From: Chelydra serpentina
Lineage: Eukaryota; Chordata; Testudines; Chelydridae
Direction: 5' to 3'
Assembly (NCBI GenBank): GCA_037349315.1
Contig: JBAIAC010000001.1
Location: 1,364,001-1,428,000, forward strand
DNA: 64,000 bases
Below the pieces are notes generated by a model. That model searched no databases and was not told the DNA's origin. It saw only the letters and a program-made list of their open reading frames with translations. The position numbers and the translations under genes were made by a program. This document shows, one piece after another, positions 30,638 through 40,489 of this stretch (its first letter is position 1; every line of letters starts with the position of its first letter).

Positions 30638-31654
30638 CTAGTTTAAAGCCCTCCTCACTAGGTTGGCCAGCCTGCTTCCAAAGATGCTCTTCCCTCTCTT
30701 CGTCAGGTGGAGCCCGTCTCTGCCTAGCACTCCTTCTTCTTGGAACACCATCCCATGGTCAAAGAATCCAAACCCTTCTCTCCGACACCATCTGCGTAGC
30801 CATTCGTTGACTTCCACGATTCGACGGTCTCTACCCCGGCCTTTTCCTGCCACAGGGAGAATGGACGAGAACACCACTTGCGCCTCAAACTCCTTTATCC
30901 TTCTTCCCAGAGCCACGTAGTCTGCAGTAATACGCTCAAGGTCATTCTTGGCAGTATCATTGGTGCCCACGTGGAGAAGCAGGAAGGGGTAGCGATCTGA
31001 GGGCTTGATGAGTCTCGGCAGTCTCTCCGTCACATCACGAATCCTAGCCCCTGGCAAGCAGCACACCTCTCGGTTTTCCCGGTCAGAGCGGCAGATAGAT
31101 GACTCAGTCCCCCTGAGGAGAGAGTCCCCGACCACCACCACCCTCCTCCTCCTCTTGGGAGTGGTGGTCGTGGAACCCCCATCCCTAGGACTGTGCATCT
31201 CATGCCTTCCAATCAGTGGAGTCTCCTTCTGCTCTGTTCCCTCAGATGCATCATTCACTCCACTCTCTGCACTAGTGGCTGTGGAGAGAACATGAAAACG
31301 GTTGCTCATCTGAATATGCGTTTCTTGTACATGGACTTGTCTCATACTCTTTCCTCTTCTGGAGGTCACATGCCGCCAATTATCCTCGCTGGCCTTCTGT
31401 CCCCGCTGCGCAGCCTGCTCTGAATCCTCACAACACTGCGCCCGCTGAAGCCTATCCTGACGTCTATCCAGGAACTCCTCATTTTCTTTTATGGAACGCA
31501 GGGTTGATACTCGTTTCTCCAGACCTTGAATCTTCTCCTCCAATATAGAGATCAGCTTGCACTTTGTACAGACAAAGTCGCTTCTATCCTGTGGAAGAAA
31601 GACAAACATGGCACATCCTGTGCAGGTCACGACAGCGGATCGCTCAGCATCCAT
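30638..31654 (-). CDS. CR1 ORF1: zinc finger and esterase protein
   Basis: A 338-codon intact frame. Residues 11-32 hold paired cysteines (C11, C14, C29, C32) of a PHD-like zinc finger. Residues 33-70 are heptad-rich ([17 protein letters not shown]), a likely coiled coil for oligomerisation. A basic stretch (KRRRR) precedes an SGNH-type esterase domain: GDSLL at 176-180 with the nucleophile Ser, HVGTNDT around 228-234, and DGLH at 313-316 with the catalytic Asp and His. This matches CR1 ORF1 proteins, RNA-binding chaperones with an esterase of uncertain role. It lies upstream of ORF2 on the same transcript, and no internal promoter was examined. Confidence 0.92.
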   Translation of the reverse strand: MDAERSAVVTCTGCAMFVFLPQDRSDFVCTKCKLISILEEKIQGLEKRVSTLRSIKENEEFLDRRQDRLQRAQCCEDSEQAAQRGQKASEDNWRHVTSRRGKSMRQVHVQETHIQMSNRFHVLSTATSAESGVNDASEGTEQKETPLIGRHEMHSPRDGGSTTTTPKRRRRVVVVGDSLLRGTESSICRSDRENREVCCLPGARIRDVTERLPRLIKPSDRYPFLLLHVGTNDTAKNDLERITADYVALGRRIKEFEAQVVFSSILPVAGKGRGRDRRIVEVNEWLRRWCRREGFGFFDHGMVFQEEGVLGRDGLHLTKRGKSIFGSRLANLVRRALN

Positions 31655-31923
31655 AGTTCCTTCCTTCGAAGAGTTTTCTCACTTGTGGCAGAAGCTACTC
31701 AGGGAAACCTGCAAGGGGGATGCCTCAGTAGGTTCTCTCCAGGCGAACTCCCAGGCTAACTCCACCTGTTTGCTTCTCTGCTATGCGCTGCTCCGCTGGT
31801 GCGCAGCTGACTGACAGTCTTTTTAGAAGAGTCCCAAGGGTCCTGTATTTGCTCCTGCTTTACCTGGAGCAATTCCTCTCAAACTCCCCTGTTTGCAGCC
31901 CCTGTTCGCCTCCTGGTACTGCC

Positions 31924-32025
31924 GGTGGCCAGTGACGTGTTCGATGTAGATGTCTCTGGACCATCGGATGGTGTCCAAGACCATGAGGCACCGCATGAGC
32001 CGTGCGTAGTGTCGACCGATCCCAA
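31924..32025 (-). mobile_element. Unassigned mRNA-like insert, 5' part
   Basis: 102 bp remain between the CR1 5' end and the point where ERV-A RT resumes. The minus strand is open here (GRHYARLMRCLMVLDTIRW...) and would continue into 27650 before the CR1 insertion. The family is unknown. Confidence 0.45.
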
Positions 32026-34342
32026 ACAACTCTGTCAAGCCTCTGTCACAGACCTTGGCTTTCTCCTCTCCCAGGGTTCCTATGCACTTTCTCCCACCCG
32101 TGTCCAAGCTATCCTTAGCTTTCCCCGACCCCCCTCCCCACGCCAGGTCCGGAAGTTTTTAGGCATGGCTGGATTTTGCAGACAATGGATTCCCCAATAT
32201 GCCTCCCTTGCAAAACCTCTCCAGGAACTCACTCGATTCTCTGTGCCTGACCCCATGCCGTGGCCCCCTGAGGCCGATTCTGCCTTTGTTTCCCTCAAAC
32301 AGGGTTTGGTTTCTGCCCCCGCCTTAGGGCTGCCTGACTATTCTAAGCCTTTTACCCTTTTCTGCCACGAACAATCTGGGTGTGCACTTGGAGTTCTCAC
32401 TCAGATGCACGGAGAAAAGAACCACCCAGTGGCTTATTTCTCTGCCACTTTAGACCCTGTTGCCCAAGGCTTCCCCCCGTGCCTGCGTGCTGTGGCTACT
32501 GCAGCACGCCTAGTCGAAATGTCTGATTCCCTTGTTCTCCGCTCTCCTCTTACCCTCCTGGTCCCTCATGCTGCGGAAACTCTCCTGCTACAACGTAACA
32601 CAGGCCACCTCTCCTCTGCCCACCTTACCAGGTACGAACTTTTACTACTATCAGCTTCATATATCACCGTAAAGTGTTATTCTCAGTTAAACCCTGCCAC
32701 TCTCCTTCCTTTGTCTAATGACGGTGATCCCCATGACTGCCTTGCAACTGTCTCTGCTGTCACCGTTCTGCGCTCTGACCTTTCTGATGTCCCTCTCCCT
32801 AACTCTGACCTTGTTTTATTTACTGATGGTTCCTGTTTTCGAGACAACCAAGGTCGTCTCCTTGCAGGATACGCTGTAGTGTCACTCTCTGAAACCATGG
32901 AAGCTGCGCCTTTACCTTCTGTAACCTCAGCACAAGTCGCTGAATTAATTGCCCTCACCCGTGCCTGCTTTTTGGTGGAGGGACACTCCGCCACCATTTA
33001 CACTGACTCCCGCTACGCTTTTGGGGTTGTACATGACTTTGGCACCCTCTGGCAAACTCGGGGTTTCCTTACCTCCGTCGGTACCCCTATTAAAAATGGG
33101 CCCTACATCGCTGCCCTTCTGTATGCAGTTTTACTTCCGTCTGCCCTAGCTATTGTTAAATGCCCTGGCCACTCAATGGTGGATACTGATGTTGCTAAGG
33201 GTAACACATTTGCTGACGCCTCTGCTAAACATGCTGCTGCCATAGAACCTTCCCCAGATGCATTTCTAGGTTCCCTTTCTGTTTCCATACCGCCACCGTC
33301 CCTCACTGACCTCACCCTGCTCCAAGACTCTGCCCCAGAAACCGAGAAAGAATCCTGGGTTGCCCAAGGTTGCTCTCTACATCCCGATTCTCTTTGGCGT
33401 TCAACTACTGGTGCCTTTGTAGCCCCCTTTTCACTCTACCCGGCTCTGGCCGCCCTGCTACATGGTGTTTCGCATGTCAGAAAGGAGGGGATGGTCTCTG
33501 CTGTAACTAAGACAGGATGGTGGGCCCCCCATTTTAGCTCTTTTGCAGCCTGCCACTGTGCAGCCTGTACCACTTGCCAAAGCCATAATATTGGTAAACC
33601 TGTAAAAGTGGCCCAGGGGTTCCGGGGCCTGCCTCAAGCACCGTTCTTGCATTGGCAACTTGATTTTGTACAAATGCCTAAGTGTCAACAATATGAATGT
33701 ATATTGGTTATGGTATGTTTATTCTCTGGTTGGATTGAAGCCTTTCCTTGTCGCAAGGCTGACTCACTGTCTGTTGCCAAATGTTTGTTAAATCATATTA
33801 TGTCTGCCAAGGGAATTCCTGCTACTCTGTCCAGTGATCGGGCTACACATTTTACTGGACAACTTGTTCAACACCTGGACCGTATATTGCATATCAAACA
33901 CCTGTTGCACTGTCCCTGCCACCCACAGAGTTCAGGTGCAGTTGAAAGACGAAATGGTGTACTTAAGAATAAGCTTGCTAAAATTTGTGACTCTACAGGA
34001 TTAAGCTGGCCAGTAGCCTTACCATTAGCCCTTTTGGACATGAGAGCCACTTCATCCCAAAGGCATAAATTAAGTCCCTTTGAAATTGTTATGGGACGCC
34101 CTATGCGAGCTATGACTACCATTACTCCCACCCCAGACTTGAACTTGACTCACAGTGCGCTCCTTCAATATTGCAAGGGACTAATGCAAGCTGTAAGTCA
34201 CTTCCATTCACAGGTTCGAGCCGCCTGGCCCACGGAACCCACCTCCGACGCTTGCCACAACCTCGAGCCAGGTGACTGGGTCTACGTACGGCGCCATCAT
34301 CGAAAGCATGCCTTGGAGCTCCGGTGGAAGGGTCCTCATTAG
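32026..34342 (+). pseudogene. ERV-A RT 3' end, RNase H and integrase
   Basis: An open frame of about 770 codons continues pol. RT connection: VTDLGFLLSQG and RKFLGMAGFCRQWIP. RNase H: FTDGSCF at about 32818 (first Asp), ELIALTRAC (Glu), YTDSRYAF at about 33000 (Asp) and KCPGHS. Integrase: a zinc-binding region ending CTTCQSH at about 33575, then LDFVQMP (Asp, about 33660), SSDRATHF (Asp, about 33835) and SGAVERRNG (Glu, about 33935), so the catalytic triad is kept. The frame ends at TAG 34340-34342 inside the GPY/F-type module. RNase H removes template RNA and integrase inserts the provirus. This half of pol is intact, but the upstream half is broken. Confidence 0.92.
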
Positions 34343-34662
34343 GTACTGCTTACTACCCAGACGGCTGTTAAACTATCTGGCATCGCAGCATGGATACATG
34401 CTTCACAGTGTAAGAAGACACCATCCCCAGAGAACCAAGCATCACCTCAGGACCACGCAGAGTCAATTTTTACTTCAGAAGACGACGTAGAGGAACAGTC
34501 TGCAATACCGTACAATCTACGCTCTCGTAAGGGTTGCCAGAAGCAAACGATGAACAAAAAGAAACAGTAGCGAGCCTAGCGCCTACTGCCTGGTGGGTGT
34601 AAAACCGTGACTGCGATTCCTTCAGTTGAGGTTGTCAGAACCAGAAGAGCCTTGCCTCCAAC
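34343..34662 (+). pseudogene. ERV-A integrase tail and env leader
   Basis: After the TAG the same reading continues (VLLTTQTAVKLSG and a basic tail ending near NKKKQ at about 34568), so the stop truncates the integrase C-terminus. About 95 bp of non-coding sequence then precedes the env ATG at 34663. Confidence 0.6.
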
Positions 34663-34954
34663 ATGCGCCTCTGCCTGTTCCTCGGCTGCTGGTATCTTAC
34701 GGTCTGGGGAGACCACGATGACAATTCTTTTATCCAGCAGCAGGTGTGGATAGCTCAGACCCTTAATATTTCTAATTGCTGGGTCTGCAGCCACATCCCA
34801 GCCCACTCTCAAACTGGTGTTCCTGTCCTGGCTATCCCTCTCAAGTCCCCAGACCTCACTGGAGGGCCTCATCCATTTAACAAAATATGGAACAGCAATG
34901 ACACTTTGGAAGCAGTGGGAATAAATGTTTCTAAATGGATAAGTGTGGTGGAGG
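34663..34954 (+). pseudogene. ERV-A env surface subunit, 5' part
   Basis: This is the start of the envelope glycoprotein. The first residues (MRLCLFLGCWYLTVW) form a signal peptide. An NCWVC motif, the CXXC used in gamma-type surface subunits, lies at about 34775-34790. Several N-X-S/T sequons follow. After about 97 codons the ERV-B provirus interrupts (TSD gagg 34951-34954); the remainder is at 40906-41995. Confidence 0.85.
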
Positions 34955-35366
34955 TGTTGAGTCTGAACTTTTGATGAGCTTAAACTTAAACTTGATGTCT
35001 CTGTCTGAACTTTTAATCAAAGCTCTGACCTGCGAACTACTCATGACACCCCCCTCCCCTTAAGTAGCCATCTCCCCTTTGTCTTTTAGAATTTACATTT
35101 TAACCCGTTTTATCCTGTAGAATCTTGATTGATTATGCATGACCATTATGATCTGTTAATCACTTTGTTTACTTCTGTGTATAAATATTGATGCTCACCC
35201 CTAATAAACTTGCCACACTTACTCTGAAGCTTTTTGAGCTAAGGATAGTGTGAGCCCGTTGATCAACGAATTGGTGTCTGGTCTCTGACAGATTGTGAGC
35301 CCCATACCAACTCCGCACGAACTCGGGTGCTGGAGAGGTGAGTAGGGACTTGCTTTTTACCTAACA
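34955..35366 (+). repeat. 5' LTR of ERV-B
   Basis: TGTTGAGTCTGAAC...CCTAACA. TATAAATA is at 35180-35187 and AATAAA at 35203-35208. It differs from 40490-40901 by G/A and T/C in the U5 region. Confidence 0.97.
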
Positions 35367-35369
35367 ATT

Positions 35370-35387
35370 TGGGGGCTCGTCTGGGAT
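35370..35387 (+). promoter_or_regulatory. ERV-B primer-binding site, tRNA-Pro type
   Basis: TGGGGGCTCGTCTGGGAT lies three bases after the LTR. It matches the tRNA-Pro primer site used by many gamma-type retroviruses, apart from one base (CT where CC is usual). Confidence 0.85.
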
Positions 35388-35540
35388 TTCCTTCTGGTGC
35401 GGTGCCTCTGTCCAGTGGTCAGACCACTCATATACGAATTGGCAGGCGCCACGGGAGATTTCTCCCAGCCAATTCAATATTGAGGGGTCATGTACTGGAC
35501 AGCAGGATAAACGCCAGTTGGAGGGCTCCTGTCAGACACC

Positions 35541-36507
35541 ATGGGTCAAGGGACTAGTGTGCCTCTTGAGAGTCCGTTGGGGATTGTAAATAAGTTATGG
35601 AACGAAGGGAAACTCCCAGTACAGACAGGAATGTCTAGGAGGAAGTTGTACACACTGTGTGTAAGGAATTGGACTGGGTATACCGCGGTATTGGCCGACC
35701 CGGAGATGAGGTGGCCTTCATATGGCTCTTTCGAACAGGCTGCCTTAAGAGGAGTAAGGAGCCAGATCGAAAAAGACCATCCGGGACAGTTATGTTACTG
35801 GTTTTGTTGGGACACAGCAGCAGAGCTGTGGAAATCTTTAAAAATTATGACAGGTATTCTCCCGAGAGTGAACCCCCTCCATGTTATTTCGATGAAGGGT
35901 GTAAACCACGGAGTGTTTTGACTCATCAGTTGGTCCCCACTGCACCTGCCCCTATTCCTCCGCAGGGGGACTCTCTCCAGGGCGCAGAGGGGAATCTGCA
36001 GGACTCCAGATCGGAATCTCTGCAGAGGGATAAGGGGGAAATGGAAGGGCACACCTCGGGAGGAGTAATTACTAGGCAAAAGATCAAGCAGATGCAGCAG
36101 GTTGGGGAGGTGAGTCAGTCACTTCAGTGTTGGACGTAGCTGATTTTGCATGGGAGAAAGAAAGGGAAAGTAGTAAAAAGAAAGAGAAAAAGGAAGAATA
36201 TAAGTTGATGGCTTTAGCTTTTCGTGGCGGTGTTCGAGGCAGAGGCCGTGGCCGTGGCAGGGGATTTCAGGGTGCTCGGGGAAGAGGGTCCTGGCAACCC
36301 CAGCCACCAGGAAATTGTTTACGGTGCGGACAGCCCGGTCACTTTAAACGTGAATGCCCCTGGGGACGCCCAGAGGGTCCAGTCGCATCCGCAGATACTT
36401 ACACCAGGGACGAATACACCCCTGCACCACCAGCTCAGCCCGTTCCCCAGGCCTGGATCAACTACGGGCAACAGCAGCAGCTGCAGCAAACTCAGCCTCC
36501 TCAATGA
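35541..36507 (+). pseudogene. ERV-B gag, capsid deleted
   Basis: The ATG at 35541 gives a myristoylation signal (MGQGTS) and a matrix-like region with LYTLCVRNW. The frame shifts near 35800-35870 to a second frame carrying a proline-rich segment (ESEPPP, PAPIPPQGD) to about 36139. A third frame (from 36127) starts at a capsid C-terminal tail (DFAWEKERESSKKKEKKEE), then an Arg-Gly repeat (RGRGRGRGRG) and a perfect zinc knuckle CLRCGQPGHFKREC at about 36316-36357. Proline-rich and capsid-tail pieces abut with no capsid core between them. At about 970 bp it is roughly two thirds of the usual gag length. The stop TGA 36505-36507 is in frame with protease. Confidence 0.85.
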
Positions 36508-36510
36508 CGG
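36505..36510 (+). promoter_or_regulatory. In-frame UGA CGG at gag-pol junction
   Basis: The gag stop codon TGA is followed by CGG. Reading straight on gives an uninterrupted frame into the protease (DTGAT at about 36655). UGA-CGG is one of the known viral readthrough contexts. ERV-A has CAA-TGA-CAG at the same place (26081-26089). Confidence 0.7.
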
Positions 36511-36981
36511 TACCCCGGGGGCGAAGGCAAACAATGTGATGGTCTTATTTCCTCAATGTCTTTAGCCGGCTCCTTCCTCACTTTCTCCCCTCCCAGCAAA
36601 GAGCCTCGTCTAACCCTTTCAGTCCAAGGCCTGCCTGTCTCTTTCCTCATTGATACTGGAGCTACTTTCTCTCTCTTAAATCATGCCCCCTCCCCGTGGC
36701 TATCCTCTGAGGTTAAAACTGCAACTGGGGTGGAGGGCAACCCACAGTCTCTGGGACTCACTTTGCCTCTAAATGTTGTTTATGCTGATAAATGTTTTTC
36801 TCACCGTTTTCTTTTTTCCCCAGCTTGTCCGATCCCTTTGATGGGCCGGGATTTACTCTATAAGCTTGAGGCTACTTTAACCTGTGCTCCTGAAGGGGTA
36901 GGATTATTGATGACAGTGTTAGGAGATTCGGCCCCAACTCAGGGTAATTGGGAAACCCCCCCCCCCCTCTCTCTCACCTGA
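36508..36981 (+). pseudogene. ERV-B protease
   Basis: The protease reads from the codon after the gag stop. Active site FLIDTGATFSLL lies at about 36645-36680, the flap region follows, and LMGRDLLYKLEA lies near 36838. As an aspartic protease it would cleave Gag and Pol in the immature particle. The frame ends at 36981 after the ten-base C-run at 36957-36966, where a length change likely moved the frame; RT continues in another frame at 36992. Confidence 0.85.
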
Positions 36982-36991
36982 CCTCACTGAC

Positions 36992-37790
36992 TTGCCTTTA
37001 ACCCTCTGGGGAATTTCTGACACTGATGTTGGCCTGCTCCTTTCGGCAGAGCCAGTAAGGATTCCCTCCTTAACCCCCCCGTCAGTCCCTCAATACCCCC
37101 TGTCACTGGAAGCCCGGGAGGGCATCCGCCCCATTATCGAGGGATTCATTGCACAAAAGCTAGTCCGCCCTCAGCGCACTCCCTGTAACACCCCTATACT
37201 GCCTGTCAAAAAGCCTCCTAAAAAGGACAGAGACCCTATTCGTTGGCGCTTTGTACAGGATCTACGGGTTGTTAATCAGTATGTGGTCCCTCTTCATGCA
37301 GTAGTTCCTGATCCAGCTACTAAAATCAGCCAAATCCCCTGGGATGCTGAGTGGTTCACTGTTATTGACTTAAAATCAGCCTTTTTCAGCATTCCTGTGC
37401 ACCCAGACTCTCAGTATCTCTTTGGTTTCACCTGGGAGGGACAAAGTTATGTCTGGCAACGACTTCCTCAAGGCTACAGAGACAGCCCCACGATTTTCAG
37501 CCAATGCCTCCGCCACGACTTGGAAGGCTTCACCAGTCCGCAGGGATCCACGTTAGTCCTATACGTAGATGACATCCTATTAGGTAACCGCGAAGAAGCT
37601 GCCCTCCGCATCGATGGTAAGGCACTTTTATTATACCTACACACCAGAGGCCACAAGGTAGACCCTAACAAGATTCAGTGGGTCTCACAGAAGGTCCGAT
37701 ATCTGGGCTTCCTGTTAACCCCAGAGGGGTGACAAATGGACCCAGTCCGCATAAAGACTATCCAAAACTGCCCTCCACCGCACCCCGTAC
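36992..37790 (+). pseudogene. ERV-B reverse transcriptase, truncated
   Basis: A 246-codon frame covers the fingers and palm: PCNTPILPVKK, WRFVQDLRVVN, TVIDLKSAFFSIPVHPDSQ (catalytic Asp), LPQGYRDSPTIFSQ, VLYVDDILL at about 37558-37585 (catalytic pair) and KVRYLGFLLTPEG. A TGA at 37730-37732 interrupts, then the same frame continues (MDPVRIKTIQNCPPPHP). It passes directly into integrase sequence at about 37795. The connection and RNase H domains (normally about 350 residues) are absent; no TDGS, ELxAL or TDSR motif occurs. Confidence 0.9.
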
Positions 37791-38996
37791 CAGTACCCGC
37801 TGCTGAACTACAGTCGTGGGAGAGCCTCGGAGCCACTCTGGTCAAAGGGACCTGGCTTATGCCGGATGGCCGAGCCTGCCTCCCTCGCTCCACATACCCC
37901 GTGGCAGTTCGCTGGCACCATGATAAGGGGGGTCACTACGGCACGCACGCCCTTGTGGACACCATCGCTCGCTTTTGGTATGCTCCAGGCATTCAACCCT
38001 ACTGCCTGTCAATAGTGAAAGCATGCAGCACATGTCAGCGTAATGGACCTGCTCCGCCTCTTAACAAAATTAAGGGTGGAAGACCTCCGCCTGCTGCTCC
38101 ATTTCAACATCTTCAAATTGACTTTGCAGATATGCCAAAGGCTTTTGGGAAAAAGCACCTCCTTGTTTTGGTTTGCCCTCTGACTTCCTGGGTCGAAGCT
38201 TTTCCTACTGCTAATTGTACTGCTGCCACAGTGGCGAAGATCCTCCTTAGAGACATTGTACCCCATTTTGGCATCCCTCTCGTGCTTGACTCAGATCGCG
38301 GACCTCACTTTACTGGTCATGTCCTTGGCCGTTTAGAACAAGGACTGGGCATTTCACACTCCTTTCATACACCCTACCACCCCCAGTCTAGCGGGAAAGT
38401 TGAGCGTATGAATAGGGAGCTTAAGTTTACATTGGCTAAATACTGTCAGGAAACAGGGTTAAAGTGGCCTCAGGTACTTCCCTTGGTCCTGTTTCACCTT
38501 CGTACTCGCCCAACCCGTGTATTGGGATTATTCCCCTTTGAACTGCTCTATGGACACCCCCCTTTTCAAAGGCGGGGCGCTACCACATGCTGATGTTTCA
38601 CTATTGGGAGGGGATCATATGACCGCGTGCCAGTTTCTCTCCCTACAGGCTCGCCTCCGTACCCTTTGGAAAGCCTCGCAGTTTTCCCAGACCGTGCCGC
38701 TGGAAGAACAGATCCACCCGTTCCAACCAGGGGACTTCATCTGGGCCAAAAAGTTCGTTCGTGGCGACACCCTCCAGCCGAGGTTTACTGGACCCCACCA
38801 GGTTCTTTTAACAACCCAGACTGCAGTGTTCCTGGAAGGACGCAAATCCTGGATCCACCACTCCCACGTCAAGCCAGCCGTAGTGGACCACAGTGACGGA
38901 CCAGCAGCTCTTGCCACCACTGAGGACACTGCCTCTGACCAGTGGACCAGCTTACCTCTTTCAGACATCAGACTTAAATTGACTCGGCAAAAATGA
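37791..38996 (+). pseudogene. ERV-B integrase
   Basis: The frame at 37736-38593 holds the zinc-binding HH-CC region (RWHHDKGGHYGTH ... ACSTCQRN, about 37910-38045). The catalytic residues are IDFADMP (Asp, about 38117), SDRGPHF (Asp, about 38293) and SGKVERM (Glu, about 38393). A frameshift at about 38560-38590 moves reading to the 38517-38996 frame, which carries the C-terminal GPY/F-type module (QPRFTGPHQVLLTTQTAVF). The integrase end overlaps the env start as ATGA at 38993-38996, a compact arrangement common in gamma-like genomes. Confidence 0.88.
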
Positions 38997-39847
38997 GAGG
39001 ACCTTTTATTCTGACAACTGTATGTTTTTTACTATGCCCTTTTAGTTTATTTTCTGCTTATGAAGATAATGCTTTTATTAGATATTCCCACGAGGTTAAA
39101 ACTCGTATTTTAGGAAATAGAAGTAATTGCTGGGTATGTACTCAATTTCCAGTAAATGCAGAACAGGGACTCCCCTTCACACCCATTCCCCTGACCACTG
39201 CTAATATGACTTGGATGCCACCGGCTAGAGTAAAAGATCCAGTCCAACACAATCTTACATGGGACAAAACAGGAGTGCCAATTAACAGATATCTCAGGGT
39301 AACCAATCAGACAGGATCACTGTGTTTTGTTAAAGAAAAGGGGTCAACTTTTGTGGGAACAAGTAAATGCAACATGTATTTTAATGGCACCGCCTTTAGT
39401 AAAAATCTTGGCTTCAAGCCTTGCGCATCCCACTTATCCCATATGTGGATCCGTCACCCCGATCCAACTTTTTCATGGGTGGGCAAGCCTTCAGAGTCAG
39501 CTTTTAAAAAGCCCTGCTCAGATCATGAGGGTGTCCAACTAATTGCTAAGGGATATACGATTGCCTTCTACAACTGCTCAAGCAGTACTACACTGCCCTT
39601 TGAAAACACCACTACCAAATTGTGCCTCTGCAGTTCGCACAACGACCCCTCTGCGTTACCAGGGGAACAGTGGTCCAACGGGTGGTGGGTTACCTCCTAC
39701 TTTGAGAAATGGAATACCCGAAACGCATTGTATGGAACATACTGGGTGTGCGGGCCCAAAGCTTATTACTTTCTCTCCCCTGATTGGGCAGGGTCATCTG
39801 CCTTCTCACATCTCCCTCACTCCCCCTCATTTTCCCCACGTTCGTAA
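38993..39847 (+). CDS. ERV-B env surface subunit frame
   Basis: A 284-codon open frame begins with a hydrophobic signal peptide (residues 1-22). NCWVC at about residues 45-49 is the CXXC motif that in gamma-type envelopes pairs with the transmembrane subunit. About nine N-X-S/T sequons and many cysteines follow, as expected of a secreted, glycosylated receptor-binding subunit. The frame ends without a cleavage site, because a frameshift near 39790-39845 separates it from the transmembrane subunit (39848-40437). The product, if made, would be a soluble truncated surface protein. Confidence 0.75.
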   Translation: MRGPFILTTVCFLLCPFSLFSAYEDNAFIRYSHEVKTRILGNRSNCWVCTQFPVNAEQGLPFTPIPLTTANMTWMPPARVKDPVQHNLTWDKTGVPINRYLRVTNQTGSLCFVKEKGSTFVGTSKCNMYFNGTAFSKNLGFKPCASHLSHMWIRHPDPTFSWVGKPSESAFKKPCSDHEGVQLIAKGYTIAFYNCSSSTTLPFENTTTKLCLCSSHNDPSALPGEQWSNGWWVTSYFEKWNTRNALYGTYWVCGPKAYYFLSPDWAGSSAFSHLPHSPSFSPRS

Positions 39848-40437
39848 CATCCGTGAAACCTTCAGAGATATTAATATCCGTGATGGTTTGTCGTGGCAGC
39901 GGTGGGCTGGTCTCATTAGCTTGAGGGGTGGTGTCATTCGTCTACAGGGACTACTAGAATCTTTAACCAATGAAACTGCGACCCTATTTGAGAATCAGGC
40001 CGGGGAAATGTCCCAGCTGCGCCAGTTAGCTTTGCAAAACCGAATGGCTTTAGACATAATGTTAGCAGCCCAGGGAGGAACTTGCGCCCTCATAAATGAA
40101 GAATGCCGTGTTTTTGTAAATGACACCTACTCTGACACTTTTCAACGTACCAAACATCTAAGGGAAATGGCTAAGAACTACTCCTCTGGCCAGCCGCCTT
40201 ATGATTGGTGGGGAGCCTTATGGAATTGGCTGCCTGGATTTGGGTGGGTTAAAAAACTCTTGGTGGGTATTGTTGGGGGCCATAGTAATCCTTATAATAC
40301 TGTGTTGCTGTATTCAGTGTGTCCCCTCCCTCATAGACTCATGTGGGTCAGTTTGTTCTTTTCCTACTTCAGCCAAGGGCCCTACTCTCTTCGAGTTGGC
40401 CCAGGCTGAAATTGCCAAGCGGCCCTTGGCTCCTTAA
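39848..40437 (+). pseudogene. ERV-B env transmembrane subunit
   Basis: This lies in a different frame from the surface subunit. It shows an ectodomain with a heptad region (LRGGVIRLQGLLESLTNETATLF) and the LQNR...GGTCALINEECR segment at about 40035-40110. Here the CX6CC signature of gamma-type subunits has Arg in place of the last Cys. A second frame change near 40245 separates the ectodomain from the membrane anchor (LLGAIVILIILCCCIQC, about 40270-40325) and the short tail ending at 40437. Fusion and anchoring parts are therefore split over two frames. Confidence 0.8.
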
Positions 40438-40478
40438 AATGGGGTGTAGCTTTTGGTAAGTAGTTATCCCAAAGCTAC

Positions 40479-40489
40479 AAATGGAGGAA
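40479..40489 (+). promoter_or_regulatory. ERV-B polypurine tract
   Basis: aaatggaggaa lies directly before the 3' LTR, the primer position for plus-strand synthesis. Confidence 0.75.

Larger units (their letters stand above)
27651..31923 (-). mobile_element. Full-length CR1 LINE
   Basis: A 4.27-kb non-LTR retrotransposon on the minus strand has the 3' tail (ATTCTATG)n at 27651-27680, both ORFs open, and ~270 bp of 5' UTR beginning about GGCAGTACCAGGAGGCG near 31923. Most CR1 copies are severely 5'-truncated; a full-length copy with no stop in either ORF is uncommon. It sits inside the unassigned insert in ERV-A RT. Near-identical RT sequence occurs at 50136-51584. Confidence 0.9.
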
